Assembly (NCBI GenBank): GCA_025963635.1
Contig: JAOQAK010000052.1
Coordinates: 310,001 to 374,000, forward strand
Length of the DNA: 64,000 bases
Direction: 5' to 3'
Source: Ferruginibacter sp.
Lineage (GTDB): Bacteria > Bacteroidota > Bacteroidia > Chitinophagales > Chitinophagaceae
This document shows, in pieces, positions 8,921 through 19,000 of this stretch. The notes under the pieces are model-generated. The model was not told where the DNA came from. It ran no database searches and saw nothing but the letters and a program-made list of their open reading frames with translations. The translations under genes and the position numbers were made by a program. Every line of letters begins with the position of its first letter. Positions within the stretch are counted from its first letter, which is position 1.

Positions 8921-9859
8921 TCAAATTTGTTCCAGTATGATCACCATCTGGTCGCCTTTGTTTTGTTTATTTAACTTTTTGGCCAAAAAATGATATTGAT
9001 ACGTTTTAAATTTCAAAAGCCTTTTTATCCGACTATTATCTTTCGGGCTTAAAGACAATTTTTTTAAATAAAGTTCACTTCCTGTAAATTGAAAATGAAA
9101 AGAATCGTCATGCATAGCTAAGATCCTAAAATTCCCAGCCTTTTCAACAGCCATTTTAATGCTTTTTCGGGTGAATAAGTTTAAATGCCGAGGTGCGTCA
9201 AACTGTACCCAGTTTTCCCTGTACTTTTCAAACGCAAATGAATCAATTATTGGAAATCGTAGTAAAAGCTTTCCTCTCACGCATAATAATTTATTTAAGC
9301 TGCGTAACCTTTCAATAGGGTTTTCCAAATGCTCAAAAACATGGTTTAATGTAATAATATCCCAACAAGGCGCTTTTAAAGCATCCAGATTTTTTGTTAG
9401 ACATAATTCGCCCTTATACATTTTATCTTCTGGCAAAAAAGGATCAAATCCTCTGGCATTTTTGAATCCAAGAGTATTTAGTTCGTTAACGAATTGCCCG
9501 GCACCGCACCCGTAGTCAAGTATTAAATCATTTTTGTCAATTCCATCGATCAATTGGAGCGATTTTAGCGCAGAAGAATATAGAATGCTTTTTTTTATAT
9601 TTAATTGAAGCAATTTTTTTTTGATGAAGGTCAGGCTCCTTCCAACTATGTTTCTTACTACACTACTGCCATCTTTGAAACTGTAATATTCTTTTGCATT
9701 ATAATACTTAGACATATTTTGTGGAACAGTATTCAAATGTGTATGCCCGCAATTGACACATTGCGAATAAACAAATCGTTCATTTAAGCCCATCATCTGT
9801 TCTTTGACTTCTATTGGCGTAGTTGGGCAGCCACATATATTGCACTTTATCATTCGCAA
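8921..9859 (-). CDS. Class I SAM methyltransferase with N-terminal zinc-ribbon
   Basis: This is a 312-residue protein. The N-terminus has a four-cysteine ribbon (CNICGC ... CVNCGH), typical of methyltransferases that act on sugar nucleotides or capsule sugars. A clear motif I follows, LILDYGCGAGQFVNEL (about residues 130-145), then WDIITLNHVFEHLENP and LLCVRGKLLLRFP, the usual SAM-dependent methyltransferase signature with an SxxxxxH-type acceptor loop replaced by NHVFEH. The acceptor is unknown. It is first in the minus-strand group that continues with the GT2 enzyme and gmd. It was probably recruited for O-methylation of a surface glycan. Confidence 0.88.
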   Translation of the reverse strand: MRMIKCNICGCPTTPIEVKEQMMGLNERFVYSQCVNCGHTHLNTVPQNMSKYYNAKEYYSFKDGSSVVRNIVGRSLTFIKKKLLQLNIKKSILYSSALKSLQLIDGIDKNDLILDYGCGAGQFVNELNTLGFKNARGFDPFLPEDKMYKGELCLTKNLDALKAPCWDIITLNHVFEHLENPIERLRSLNKLLCVRGKLLLRFPIIDSFAFEKYRENWVQFDAPRHLNLFTRKSIKMAVEKAGNFRILAMHDDSFHFQFTGSELYLKKLSLSPKDNSRIKRLLKFKTYQYHFLAKKLNKQNKGDQMVIILEQI

Positions 9860-10089
9860 TTATTTAGATATAAAGCCTGTATTAAACTCATTTTAATTTG
9901 CCAGCAAAAGTATCCAATATTTTATTCTTTGCTACTGATTTTAAATCTTACGCTTTCAAGAAAAAAATGCGTAGTTCTCAAAGTGCCATCCTGACCAGGA
10001 GTTTCAGGAATAAATTCTGATTGATAGGAAACGATAAACTTCTCTTGTTCATTATTTCATAGTAGAATACTAAAAAACGACACTGAGTT

Positions 10090-10139
10090 ACCAAAAAGGA
10101 TAAAGCAATGACTTCTGCCATTGCTTTATCCTTTTTGGT
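10090..10139. terminator. Perfect 21-bp inverted repeat, terminator of the LamG protein gene
   Basis: Arms at 10090-10110 and 10119-10139 are exact complements over 21 bases with an 8-base loop. On the minus strand it lies 26 bases after the stop of the gene at 10166-11506, and the distal arm ends in a run rich in T. The arm is unusually long for an intrinsic terminator. Confidence 0.8.
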
Positions 10140-10165
10140 TCATTACGGATTACTTGTCATTAATT

Positions 10166-11506
10166 TCATAAACGAACAATCCTTTTCGTTATCTTATTAT
10201 CGGGAGTAAATACATTTATAAAATAACTACCGCTCGGATATCTTTTTAAATCAAGCGTAACAGTGCTTCCCGGCGAAACCATTACCCTCTTATTGATTAA
10301 AACCTGGCCGGTTCCATTCAATACTTTAAGAGTAGTATTGCCTGTGATATCATTGAACCTAACATTAACTACACCATCCTCCGGAGGATTAGGATAAAAG
10401 TCTATAGAGAAGGCCTCAGCGGAGATTCTGCCAGACTTAATGTCTGACCAGGATATTGATCCGGTAATTTCAGTTATTTGTAAGCGGTAGAAATAAATCT
10501 TATTGCTCTGTAAGGTGATATCTGAAAAGGAATAATTATTAGCACCACCACTGTTTGCGGCATTAACGGTACCGAGATCAGTTAAATACCTAAAGTCAGA
10601 CGCTTCAGCCCTTTGGATGGTATAACTTCTGATGCCGGTTTCCCCTTCGGTATGCCAGTTTAGTTTCATTTCTTTCTTTTCAAATACATACGCGTTAAAA
10701 CCTGTTAATTTCACTGGCAAAACGATGCTACAGGAATCAGCTATAAACGGGCAATTGGTATTTGTTTGATTAATAGTTGCCAATCCTTCAATAGTACCAT
10801 TATACGAGGTATTTCCCTGTTTATTTTGAAGATCGTTAAAAACCCAATATCCTAATAACCCAACTTGGGTGGTTGGATTCGGAAGAGATGCATTCATGTA
10901 TGTCTTTATCTGGGTCTGTGTACGAGCCACATTCCAAATACGAACTTCATTGATAAATCCCCTGAATGATTCATCGTAATACCCCTCATTTGTGTTCTGG
11001 TTGTTATATCCGGGATTAGGGGCGCCGTTAATTAAAGGCGTAACTACAGGAGCGTGTTCCCCAATAGCCATATTCCAGTTATTAGTAACGAGATTTCCGG
11101 TAGCAGCCACCTGGTCTATTAGTACCCCGTTTTTATAGAACTTGAGGGTGCTACCATCGTACACGAAGGCGGCATGATAAGTTTTATTTAATAACAGCAC
11201 ATTAGCACAAGGGGAACTGCCCAGATTGGTTGCAAAATATCCGTTCACTGTGGTTATCTCAGCTGCCTGGGGCCGTAAAAGATAGTTCACATCATTTGCA
11301 CCTTTATGTTTGGAAACGATATCCACCGAACTCCCGGTCATATTAACCAATGCTTCTACTGTAATTTTGTTACCGGTCACATCAAGGTCGCCTGTAGTAA
11401 TTGCAGCAAACCTATTTTGCAATCGAACCCAGGTGTTACAATTTATTTGCGCAGTCGCAAAACAAGTCAATATCAGGAATGAGAATGTTGTAAAAATTAG
11501 TTTCAT
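10166..11506 (-). CDS. Secreted LamG-domain protein with type A T9SS sorting domain
   Basis: This is a 446-residue exported protein with a signal peptide ending ATAQ (about residue 19). Residues 20-240 form a concanavalin A/LamG-like domain: LNKTYHAAFVYDGSTLKFYKNG, FRGFINEVRIWNVARTQ and LLGYWVFNDL are diagnostic. Residues about 265-360 look like a fibronectin-type module (LNWHTEGETGIRSYTIQRA). The end, SIDFYPNPPEDGVVNVRF ... YPSGSYFINVFTPDNKITKRIVRL (read in pieces), is the type A C-terminal sorting domain for type IX secretion. A carbohydrate-binding surface or secreted role is likely. It stands alone, with a long terminator behind it. Confidence 0.88.
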   Translation of the reverse strand: MKLIFTTFSFLILTCFATAQINCNTWVRLQNRFAAITTGDLDVTGNKITVEALVNMTGSSVDIVSKHKGANDVNYLLRPQAAEITTVNGYFATNLGSSPCANVLLLNKTYHAAFVYDGSTLKFYKNGVLIDQVAATGNLVTNNWNMAIGEHAPVVTPLINGAPNPGYNNQNTNEGYYDESFRGFINEVRIWNVARTQTQIKTYMNASLPNPTTQVGLLGYWVFNDLQNKQGNTSYNGTIEGLATINQTNTNCPFIADSCSIVLPVKLTGFNAYVFEKKEMKLNWHTEGETGIRSYTIQRAEASDFRYLTDLGTVNAANSGGANNYSFSDITLQSNKIYFYRLQITEITGSISWSDIKSGRISAEAFSIDFYPNPPEDGVVNVRFNDITGNTTLKVLNGTGQVLINKRVMVSPGSTVTLDLKRYPSGSYFINVFTPDNKITKRIVRL

Positions 11507-11655
11507 AAGGGCGTTTTATTACAAATGTATTGTATTCCATATCATTATAGATTCATGATTCAAAGATATTTATACAAACAATTATTTAAAGGCATATAGA
11601 CTACAGAATCAGGTATAACCTCGATGATTAATCAGGCAATCGAAAGGTAGGTATG

Positions 11656-12666
11656 TTATTTAACTTTATAAAAATAGGGCTTGTTCGATAGCATCTTGAG
11701 AAAGTATTGCAAAAGAATAGCGATTGTTTTGCAATAGTCACTTATGTTTTTCCATTTATATGTTGCCTTTCCAACATTCATGATTTTTTCAAAAAAAAGA
11801 CAAAAAAAGAACACAGGTATTTCAAAAATATGTATTCCAACCATCAATAAAAACCAGCCAATCCCATATTGTTTTCTAACACTCAATATGTATGAGACTA
11901 ATATTTGTGTCCCTTTTTTACTCCAAAGGCTATTGCTGTTTCCATTTTCCATATTACCAAAGTGTTCAGTGCCGGAACCACCCCATAAGTGCAATACTTT
12001 TGGTTCTGCAAATAGCAATAACTTTCCGAATCTTCGTAATCTCCCGCACCATTCTATTTCTTCTGCATACATAAAAAAGTCGTTATCCAGTAACCCGCTT
12101 TTCTTAAGTACGGATCTTCTTACCATCATATAAGCACCAACGATCCAGTCCACTTCGGCAGTACCGGAAATGTTCTGCACACTAGGTACAGTAGAATTAA
12201 AGCGATAACCAAAATACCTGATCAATTTGCCCAGGTAGGGGAGTAGTAAAAGAATGTTCAATCTCCCTTTTATAAAATATGCTCCGGATATCTGATTAGA
12301 GCCATCAGAATTTAATAATTGTACACCACACCCCACTGCTTCAGGATGTTGTTTTAGTAATCTAATACTTTTATCAATGGCACCATCTAATACAATGGTG
12401 TCGGGATTAAGTAATAATATATACTCACCTGATGAAATTTCAATCCCTGCATTATTGGCACGTGCAAAACCTGCGTTATAGTCTAAAGATAAAAATCTGA
12501 CCTTTGGATATTTAGCCAAGACAATCTTTTCACAATCATCATTAGAATCATTATCAACCAATATTATTTCAAAACTATGTTGCACGGTTTGTCTGTAAAT
12601 ACTTTCAATACAATTCAGCACTAATTGGCAGGATTTGTAGTTTACCAATATAATTGAAACGTCCAT
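11656..12666 (-). CDS. Glycosyltransferase family 2, rhamnosyltransferase-like
   Basis: This is a 336-residue GT2 enzyme. SIILVNYKSCQLVLNCIESI and FEIILVDNDSNDDCEK form the donor-binding strand-helix-strand, SGEYILLLNPDTIV carries the NPD equivalent of DxD, and VDWIVGAYMMVRRSVL with FFMYAEEIEWCGRL matches the dTDP-rhamnose transferase subgroup. A hydrophobic helix near residues 262-284 (WFLLMVGIHIFEIPVFFFCLFF) suggests membrane association. The gene starts 141 bases after the stop of the YfhO-family gene on the same strand. It is probably part of the surface polysaccharide set, acting at the cytoplasmic face of the inner membrane. Confidence 0.88.
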   Translation of the reverse strand: MDVSIILVNYKSCQLVLNCIESIYRQTVQHSFEIILVDNDSNDDCEKIVLAKYPKVRFLSLDYNAGFARANNAGIEISSGEYILLLNPDTIVLDGAIDKSIRLLKQHPEAVGCGVQLLNSDGSNQISGAYFIKGRLNILLLLPYLGKLIRYFGYRFNSTVPSVQNISGTAEVDWIVGAYMMVRRSVLKKSGLLDNDFFMYAEEIEWCGRLRRFGKLLLFAEPKVLHLWGGSGTEHFGNMENGNSNSLWSKKGTQILVSYILSVRKQYGIGWFLLMVGIHIFEIPVFFFCLFFEKIMNVGKATYKWKNISDYCKTIAILLQYFLKMLSNKPYFYKVK

Positions 12667-12807
12667 ACTTTATGAATTCAAAACTTATTTCCGATAAAGG
12701 TTTGGGAAGATTAAAATAGCTCAATAATCCCGATGAAGCACAATAATTGAAAAAGATAATCATCACATATGCTACCGGATTATTGCGATTCACCTGATCT
12801 TTACTGG

Positions 12808-15339
12808 CTATTTTCTGGTAATTATTGGTATCCTGCTCTGCCTGAACAAAAGAAACGCACAAATCAGCAACGCAATGATTGAAACAATTCCCGCAATCAA
12901 GCTTACCATATTTCCCAGGTTATAAGAAGACGGAGCAAAATCGAATTGAATAGTATGATTGCCGGCAGGGATATTCAAACCCCTGAGCAGGTAATCTACC
13001 CTTACAATCGGCGTTTCTTTTCCATCTATATAAGCCTTCCAGCCATTCGGGTAATATATCTCACTGAAAACGGCGAACTGGTTAGTGGAAGACCTGCTTT
13101 CATAAGTTACCTTGTCATTTAAATTTTTTATCAGCTTTATGCTGGCGCTGCTATCGTACTGTTGCGAAACGGTGATTTTTGATTGCTCTCTTTTGTCTAT
13201 CACTACACTATCTTTAGTATGCAGACTGTCCAAGGCTTTCATTTCTGCATCACCTCCTTCCACATATTTAATTCCCTTTACAAACCATACGGGTCCATTG
13301 GCGCCCGGATTTACCTGGGCTATCGGTTGATTGTTCTGGCCGTTTACGATAAAATATTTTGTGTTGAGCATGTTAAACACCTCCATATTTCCTTTAGTGA
13401 GTTGTTGCTCTATCAGGTCGTTGTACAAACCCAGTTTGGCAGGACTATATCCACCCACCGAGTTATGAAAATAGGAAGTACGGGAATCCTCAAAAGGATT
13501 GCCGCTCGATTGATCGAATACCCTAAAATAACTGGTATCCATTTTTATTTGATTGTCGGCTGCGGTAGGTGTGAAACCTGATAAATAGTCTTCCGGTGTG
13601 GCGTACTTGCTTTTATTCAGGTAGCGTGATGAAACACCAATGAGATCAATAAAAGAAATAAGCGCTAACAGGCTAATTGCGGCGAGCGGACTAATCTTTT
13701 TTCTGCTGCCTAACCAGATAATCAGGCCACCCAACGCAAAAAAGATAAATAATCTAAGCAGGTCTGCGCCAAATAATCCTTTCCTGTCTTCGATCAACGC
13801 TTTATTAAAACTACTCGCCATGGTGTTGGCCTGGCTCGTCATTTCAGCTGTTGGCGGTTTACCGCGACTCATTGATTGTGTCAATTGTTCGGTAATCGCC
13901 TTCCTGGCTTCTTTTGTTTTTTCGTTGCTAAAAGAAGACGTCAGGTAGACTGCTGTAAGAATCAATAGCACAGCACCGCAAGCAATGGCAGAATATTTTA
14001 ATTTTTTATAAAGGACATCCTGTTGCAGGTTGCCATAAAAAATTTGCTGTAGAGTGAGCGAGGCGATCAATGCAAAGGTGAATTGTGGAAGCACCAGCGC
14101 CATAGACGGTGCCCTAAATTTATTGTAAGCGGGTAAGTGATCAAATAAAAAATAATTTACCGCCGAGAAATTACTTCCCCATGCCAGCACAATGCCTATG
14201 ATCGTAGCGGGTATCAGCCAACATAAATATCTTTTCGGAACAAAAAACAAACCCGCAATAAATAGCATGCAAACAATGGCGCCAAGATATACCGGCCCGG
14301 CTGTATTAGGTTGATCGCCCCAGTAAGGCGACATATAGCGATAGAAATAATTGATTGCTTCGTTTGGTAAACCCGACTCCTGCAAAGCGGCAATTACTTT
14401 GCTGTTCTCGCCAAATTCGGCGGGGTCGTTACTACCGCCCAAATAGCCGGGTAATATAAAAGTGAATGTTTCTTGTTTTCCATAACTCCACTGAAAAGCA
14501 TAATCTTTCTTAAGACCTCCTTCAGATAAATTCTCCTTTTCATCACTGTCCTTTAGTTCAGTTCGTCCTCCACGCATTGTTTCCTTTGCATATTCTTTGG
14601 TTGGCAATAATATTACGGCAAAGGAACACACTCCAATGGCAACGGCAATAAAGGCCAGCGAAGCAGCCTTTATTAAATGCTTGAAGTCTTTAGTTTTAAA
14701 AATTTGTATTAAAAAGCTGATGCCCAGGCAAACAAACAGCAGCATAAAATAATACACGATCTGCACATGGTTTTGATTAAAAAATAAGGTGCTTGCGATC
14801 AATGTTAAAGCAAATCCCCATATGTATTTTCTTTGCATCAGCAAAATAACACCTGCCAATACCAGCGGTGCATATCCCATAGTGGCAAACTTTGTAACAT
14901 GTCCAACCATCGCTATAATTGCATTGTACGATGCAAAAGAATACGCCAATGCACCCAATATTCCAATCCATGGTTTTAATTTCAGCACTTGTGTCAGAAT
15001 ATAAAAGGTTATACAGGATAAAAAGAAAAGACTTGCAGGTGATGGCAGAAAAAGCGTGAATAAACTGTGCATCCAGCCGATACCAATATTATATTTGGCA
15101 CCAAACAAAATCTGGAAAGCTGGCATTCCTCCAAACATAGAGTTCGTCCATAAAGGGTAGTAACCATATTTGTCGTAAAACTCGATGGATTGCTGCGTCA
15201 TGCCTTTTGTTCCTAACATATCGTGCTGATAAACCACCATTCCCTGGAATACAGGCAGGCAGTACACTACAGCGATCAGCAGGAATATGACTACGGCAAT
15301 AAGATGTGGCAGGATATTTTTAAAATTGAAATTCTTCAT
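12808..15339 (-). CDS. YfhO-family polytopic membrane protein
   Basis: This is an 843-residue membrane protein. The N-terminus (LPVFQGMVVYQHDMLG, then YPLWTNSMFGGMPAFQI) matches the first periplasmic loop of YfhO proteins, which are GT-C-like lipid-linked sugar transferases of Gram-positive and Bacteroidota envelopes. At least ten hydrophobic segments are visible between residues 10 and 590. A soluble domain follows (YFRVFDQSSGNPFEDSRTSY, ANQFAVFSEIYYPNGWKAY, then a beta-rich end) and a final helix near residue 815. Length and order fit the family. The protein sits between the glycosyltransferase at 11656 and the outer membrane receptor at 15508. Transfer of a sugar outside the inner membrane is known for homologues and inferred here. 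Confidence 0.9.
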   Translation of the reverse strand: MKNFNFKNILPHLIAVVIFLLIAVVYCLPVFQGMVVYQHDMLGTKGMTQQSIEFYDKYGYYPLWTNSMFGGMPAFQILFGAKYNIGIGWMHSLFTLFLPSPASLFFLSCITFYILTQVLKLKPWIGILGALAYSFASYNAIIAMVGHVTKFATMGYAPLVLAGVILLMQRKYIWGFALTLIASTLFFNQNHVQIVYYFMLLFVCLGISFLIQIFKTKDFKHLIKAASLAFIAVAIGVCSFAVILLPTKEYAKETMRGGRTELKDSDEKENLSEGGLKKDYAFQWSYGKQETFTFILPGYLGGSNDPAEFGENSKVIAALQESGLPNEAINYFYRYMSPYWGDQPNTAGPVYLGAIVCMLFIAGLFFVPKRYLCWLIPATIIGIVLAWGSNFSAVNYFLFDHLPAYNKFRAPSMALVLPQFTFALIASLTLQQIFYGNLQQDVLYKKLKYSAIACGAVLLILTAVYLTSSFSNEKTKEARKAITEQLTQSMSRGKPPTAEMTSQANTMASSFNKALIEDRKGLFGADLLRLFIFFALGGLIIWLGSRKKISPLAAISLLALISFIDLIGVSSRYLNKSKYATPEDYLSGFTPTAADNQIKMDTSYFRVFDQSSGNPFEDSRTSYFHNSVGGYSPAKLGLYNDLIEQQLTKGNMEVFNMLNTKYFIVNGQNNQPIAQVNPGANGPVWFVKGIKYVEGGDAEMKALDSLHTKDSVVIDKREQSKITVSQQYDSSASIKLIKNLNDKVTYESRSSTNQFAVFSEIYYPNGWKAYIDGKETPIVRVDYLLRGLNIPAGNHTIQFDFAPSSYNLGNMVSLIAGIVSIIALLICAFLLFRQSRIPIITRK

Positions 15340-15386
15340 GAAGCGATTTGATTATGAGGCGGCAAATTAACTTAAATATTTTAAGC

Positions 15387-15420
15387 AAAAAAAAGCAGCA
15401 CTCTAAAGGGCTGCTTTTTT
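15387..15420. terminator. Hairpin terminator
   Basis: The stem AAAAAGCAGC ... GCTGCTTTTT has a 10-base loop, A-rich on the left and T-rich on the right. It lies downstream of the minus-strand receptor gene (stop at 15508) and upstream of the YfhO gene start, so it separates the two transcription units. Confidence 0.85.
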
Positions 15421-15507
15421 AAATGAATTTTAATTGGAAGGTGCTTTACAATGCATATCCGGCACTGCCAGTTGTTGATGTGATAACCGACGCATCAATG
15501 ATAAGGA

Positions 15508-18159
15508 TTATTGGCCCGACCCCTGCATACCGTTTTGCATGCTCTCCTGTTCGCCTTTCATGTTTTTACGTTTCAGCAACGACACATCAAATTTTCCAAA
15601 ACGCCAGTTGAAATTCAACCTGAACATTTGGGGATCTCTTCTGCGGGAGGTTTCCTGTATAAAATAAACGGAGGTATTGTAAGAACCATTCAATCTTGTG
15701 CGAAAAATATCACTCATCTGTAGTGTTAAGGAAGCTGCATTGTTTTTCATGAAATCTTTCCTAATGGCAATATCAAAGCCATAAAATGGTTTAATATAAC
15801 CCTGCGCAGATGGTAGATTTCCTCCCCCAAACATCATACGTCCGCCGCCACCGCCTCCCGGCTGAACCAGTGTTTTTGCCTGGTAATCGCCACTAAACTG
15901 GATGCTATAATTTTTTGGCAGTTTGAAGCTGTTATTGATTTTAAGAAACCAGCTGAACTGGTCGTTATCTACACCGCCTGGAAGATTACCTGCTTTCAGC
16001 GTTACATTGAAAAGGTTCAGGTTACTGGTAAGATCCCACCATTTTGCAATTTTGTTTGAAGAAGTGAGTTCTAAACCATAGGTATAGCTCCTGGATGCGT
16101 TTGCGTAAGTTGTGAGTAAGATTGTATCAGGCTTTGCGGGCGCATTAGGGTTCTTTGTAGGATACTGGTAACGCGTGATCAGGTCGTTGGTATTTTTTAA
16201 ATAGATCGTCGACAAAAGATTTTGTCCTTTTCCGAGCTGGTTTTGATAAGACAATTCCACAAGGTTCGTAAATTCCGGTACAAGTCCCGGGTTGCCAATG
16301 CTCAGGTTAAGAGAATCGGTATAATCAATAAAAGGAATCAATTGAAAGAAATTAGGCCGGTTAATTTTCCTGGAATAATTCAGTTGCAAATCCTGCTTCT
16401 CTGTAAGTTTATAAGTGGCGAATGCACTGGGGAAAATGCTGAACGGAAATTCGTTGGAGAATTTCTGATTTTTGTTAATTAATGTTCCGTCGTATTTTGA
16501 GCTTTCTACCCTAACACCCAACTGGTAACTGAATTTTTTAAGTTGCTGCGCAAAAGTTGTGTAGGCTGCAGCCACCCTGTCCGTAAACTGATAACTGTTG
16601 TTTAATAGAGAAAGCGGGATATTTTTACCGGAAGAAGGATCCATTACAAAATTATTGTTGAAACTATTATAGTCCCGCATTGCGATACGGGCACCTGCTT
16701 CGATCTTCATCGTGGCCGTGATAGGATTCGAGTAATCGGTTTGTGCCGTAAAAAATTTGGTTGTTCCCCCGCCCAATGAACTTTGATAAATGAGCGGTGT
16801 TTTTGGATTGTTATTCAGGTAAAAATATTGAGTGGAAATCTGGTTGTCATTATCGTTTTTGCTGTAATTATAGTTCACATCGGCCGTGATCTCTTTATTG
16901 GCTTTTGCAAAATTGTGTTTAAAACTCAGCATGGTACCATAATTAGTGAAATGAAAGGCACTGTTGGTATTGCGGTTGCCAAAATCTGAAACGGAACCAA
17001 TACTGTTATAAATGGTATCCCTGTTGATATTCATGAGATCGCGGTTCTTAAACTGCCCCCGTACAATATTGCCCGAAATACTCAGGGTATTTCGATTGTC
17101 CATAAAATAATCCAGGCCCATTCTTCCAAAGCCAAAGAATCCCCTGTTAACCGGGCCGTTTTCCTGGTGCAGATGAGCAGTGGAATTATTAAAAAAATCT
17201 GTACGATCCGTAGTCACTGTAGAAATACTTTTGCGAAATCCCATTTGGGCGGCGGCAAAAACGTTTATTTTTTGCTGTTTGATGTTGATATCTCCTCCGA
17301 GTCCCGGCCGGGCACGGCTATCAATACTTGCCCGAACACTTCCGTTGTACCCTGCTTTCCGGTTCTTCTTCAACACAATATTTAAAATGCCGGAACCACC
17401 TCCTGAAGCATCAAACTTTGCTGAGGGGTTGGTAATGATTTCCACGGAGGCAATAGCATCCGCCGGGATTTGGTCAAGGGTCATGGTAGTTGGCCTTCCA
17501 TCTACAAAAATCTGTGGCGGCGCGTTTCTTAAAGTAACGTTACCGTCAATATCTACATTTAAACTTGGTACATTTTTCATTACATCTACGGCCGTGCCGC
17601 CAACGCTCGCGAGATTCTTTTCCACATTAAAAACCTTGCGGTCAATATTCATGGTTAACAGGGGTTTATCAGCGGTTACGGTAACACCTTCGAGTTGTTT
17701 GGCATCAGTCTCCATTTTAATGTTGCCCAGGTCTTTATCTACGGCACTAAGCATACTGCTCATGTCGCCCGCTGCTGGCCTGGCCCCGCCCATTTTCAAT
17801 TCGAAGGCAGGTTTCTGTTCTATGCTTTTATAGCCAATTGCTGTAATTACTAATTTGTAAGAAGCCATGATCGGTAAGTTCTCCAGGCTGAATTCACCTC
17901 TTTTCGAGGTTAACATTCCTGATACAATCACATCTTTTCTTTTCTTCGTAACCGTATCCAGTTTATTCTGTATAAGTTGTACAGAGGCTGCATCAATGGG
18001 CCGGTTAGTAGCTGCATCAATCACCTTTCCGTAAAAATGGCCAACATTCATGTTTTGTCCGCCGCCTCTGCCAGCCCCGCCTCCAGGAAATTGAGCGAAG
18101 GAATTCAAACCAAGTATTAAAAGAAAAAAGGATAAAGCAATTTTGGTAATTTGTTTCAT
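15508..18159 (-). CDS. TonB-dependent outer membrane beta-barrel receptor
   Basis: This is an 883-residue outer membrane protein. A signal peptide (MKQITKIALSFFLLILGLNS) is followed by a Gly-rich spacer, a carboxypeptidase-regulatory-like domain (HFYGKVIDAATNRPIDAASV, about residues 42-130) and a plug region (KNVPSLNVDIDGNVTLRNAP, QIFVDGRP, ASVEIITNPSAKFDASGGGS at about 190-255), which is the short plug used by the Bacteroidota outer membrane protein beta-barrel family. The remaining 600 residues alternate aromatic beta strands (QLNYSRKINRPNFFQL and others), and the strand RLNFNWRFGKFD lies near the end. The C-terminal tail after the barrel is basic and Met/Gln-rich. No TonB box is obvious. 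The substrate is unknown. It appears monocistronic, ended by the hairpin at 15387. Confidence 0.88.
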   Translation of the reverse strand: MKQITKIALSFFLLILGLNSFAQFPGGGAGRGGGQNMNVGHFYGKVIDAATNRPIDAASVQLIQNKLDTVTKKRKDVIVSGMLTSKRGEFSLENLPIMASYKLVITAIGYKSIEQKPAFELKMGGARPAAGDMSSMLSAVDKDLGNIKMETDAKQLEGVTVTADKPLLTMNIDRKVFNVEKNLASVGGTAVDVMKNVPSLNVDIDGNVTLRNAPPQIFVDGRPTTMTLDQIPADAIASVEIITNPSAKFDASGGGSGILNIVLKKNRKAGYNGSVRASIDSRARPGLGGDINIKQQKINVFAAAQMGFRKSISTVTTDRTDFFNNSTAHLHQENGPVNRGFFGFGRMGLDYFMDNRNTLSISGNIVRGQFKNRDLMNINRDTIYNSIGSVSDFGNRNTNSAFHFTNYGTMLSFKHNFAKANKEITADVNYNYSKNDNDNQISTQYFYLNNNPKTPLIYQSSLGGGTTKFFTAQTDYSNPITATMKIEAGARIAMRDYNSFNNNFVMDPSSGKNIPLSLLNNSYQFTDRVAAAYTTFAQQLKKFSYQLGVRVESSKYDGTLINKNQKFSNEFPFSIFPSAFATYKLTEKQDLQLNYSRKINRPNFFQLIPFIDYTDSLNLSIGNPGLVPEFTNLVELSYQNQLGKGQNLLSTIYLKNTNDLITRYQYPTKNPNAPAKPDTILLTTYANASRSYTYGLELTSSNKIAKWWDLTSNLNLFNVTLKAGNLPGGVDNDQFSWFLKINNSFKLPKNYSIQFSGDYQAKTLVQPGGGGGGRMMFGGGNLPSAQGYIKPFYGFDIAIRKDFMKNNAASLTLQMSDIFRTRLNGSYNTSVYFIQETSRRRDPQMFRLNFNWRFGKFDVSLLKRKNMKGEQESMQNGMQGSGQ

Positions 18160-18288
18160 TGAAAAAGTGTTGTTGTGGGCAATAAGTGAAGTTAAACCAA
18201 AATTGTTCCATTTAGTTTAACCCCTATGGTGGAAAGTTGATGAACGGTAGAATATAGGTGTAGGAAATGATTACATTGCTAATTTATG

Positions 18289-18897
18289 CTAGCTGGTTAT
18301 ATAGGCGATTAATACCTGTCCGAAGCCAATCAATAGTCCGAATCCTCCTCCGATTACTTCAAGGAATTTGAATTCTTTTTGTGTGATTTGGTTTAAAATA
18401 TCTTCTAATTTTCCTGAGGAAAAGCCTGCGACTTTTTCAGTTACTATTTTCTCCAGATCGAGATCATCCCGCAGCTTGTGCATGTAACTTTTCATTAGTA
18501 CCGGGAAGAGTGATCCCAGTTCAAGCAAAAAAGCCTCCTTTAATTGTAAGATGGTTTTTTCGCCCATCAGCATGCCCAGCATAGGGAAAACTTCATTCAA
18601 TTTATTCCGGAGAAAATGATCAATATGTGCTTCTATATCCGGGCGAAGCTTTTGTAAATTATCCGGGCTCGTTACTTTTGATTCAATTTCGTCGAAAGAC
18701 AATAACTCTTTCCCGACTACCTGGCCCAATTTTTCAGCGATCAGCCGTTGGTTTTTAGGAAAGATACCCTGGATGGTGATTCCCAAAAACTTAATCGGGT
18801 TCCTTGGATGAAAGAGCATCTTTATTGCGATCCAGGTAGTAACCCAGCCGGTAAATGCCGAGAGCAGAATGGTGATTATATTTGCAGCGATGTTCAT
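18289..18897 (-). CDS. DUF445 family membrane protein
   Basis: This is a 202-residue protein. The start (ITILLSAFTGWVTTWIAIKMLFHPRNP, then GIFPKNQRLIAEKLGQVVG) is the conserved N-terminal membrane helix and signature loop of DUF445. A long helical stretch follows (residues 60-170), and a second transmembrane helix closes the protein (GGGFGLLIGFGQVLIAYITS). Length is half of the typical two-repeat YheB form but normal for the short Bacteroidota form. Its function is unknown. It lies upstream of tRNA-His on the opposite strand. Confidence 0.85.
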   Translation of the reverse strand: MNIAANIITILLSAFTGWVTTWIAIKMLFHPRNPIKFLGITIQGIFPKNQRLIAEKLGQVVGKELLSFDEIESKVTSPDNLQKLRPDIEAHIDHFLRNKLNEVFPMLGMLMGEKTILQLKEAFLLELGSLFPVLMKSYMHKLRDDLDLEKIVTEKVAGFSSGKLEDILNQITQKEFKFLEVIGGGFGLLIGFGQVLIAYITS

Positions 18898-18950
18898 GAG
18901 GTATTTTTAGGGCTGCAAAGAAACGTATAAAAGAGTATTTAAAATGTAAT

Positions 18951-18981
18951 TTTGTTCAGGATGTGTTTTTTGCTATTTTTG
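18951..18981 (+). promoter_or_regulatory. Bacteroidota-type promoter of tRNA-His
   Basis: TTTG at 18951-18954, a 19-base spacer, and TATTTTTG at 18974-18981 exactly match the -33 TTTG / -7 TAnnTTTG consensus of the Bacteroidota primary sigma factor. The tRNA starts 20 bases downstream. Confidence 0.8.
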
Positions 18982-19000
18982 CGTTCCAAATTAAAAAAAC

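Noticed and set aside
12605..12862. 85-residue minus-strand frame
   Set aside because: It overlaps the glycosyltransferase start and the YfhO gene end; composition is not protein-like and both neighbours are clear genes.
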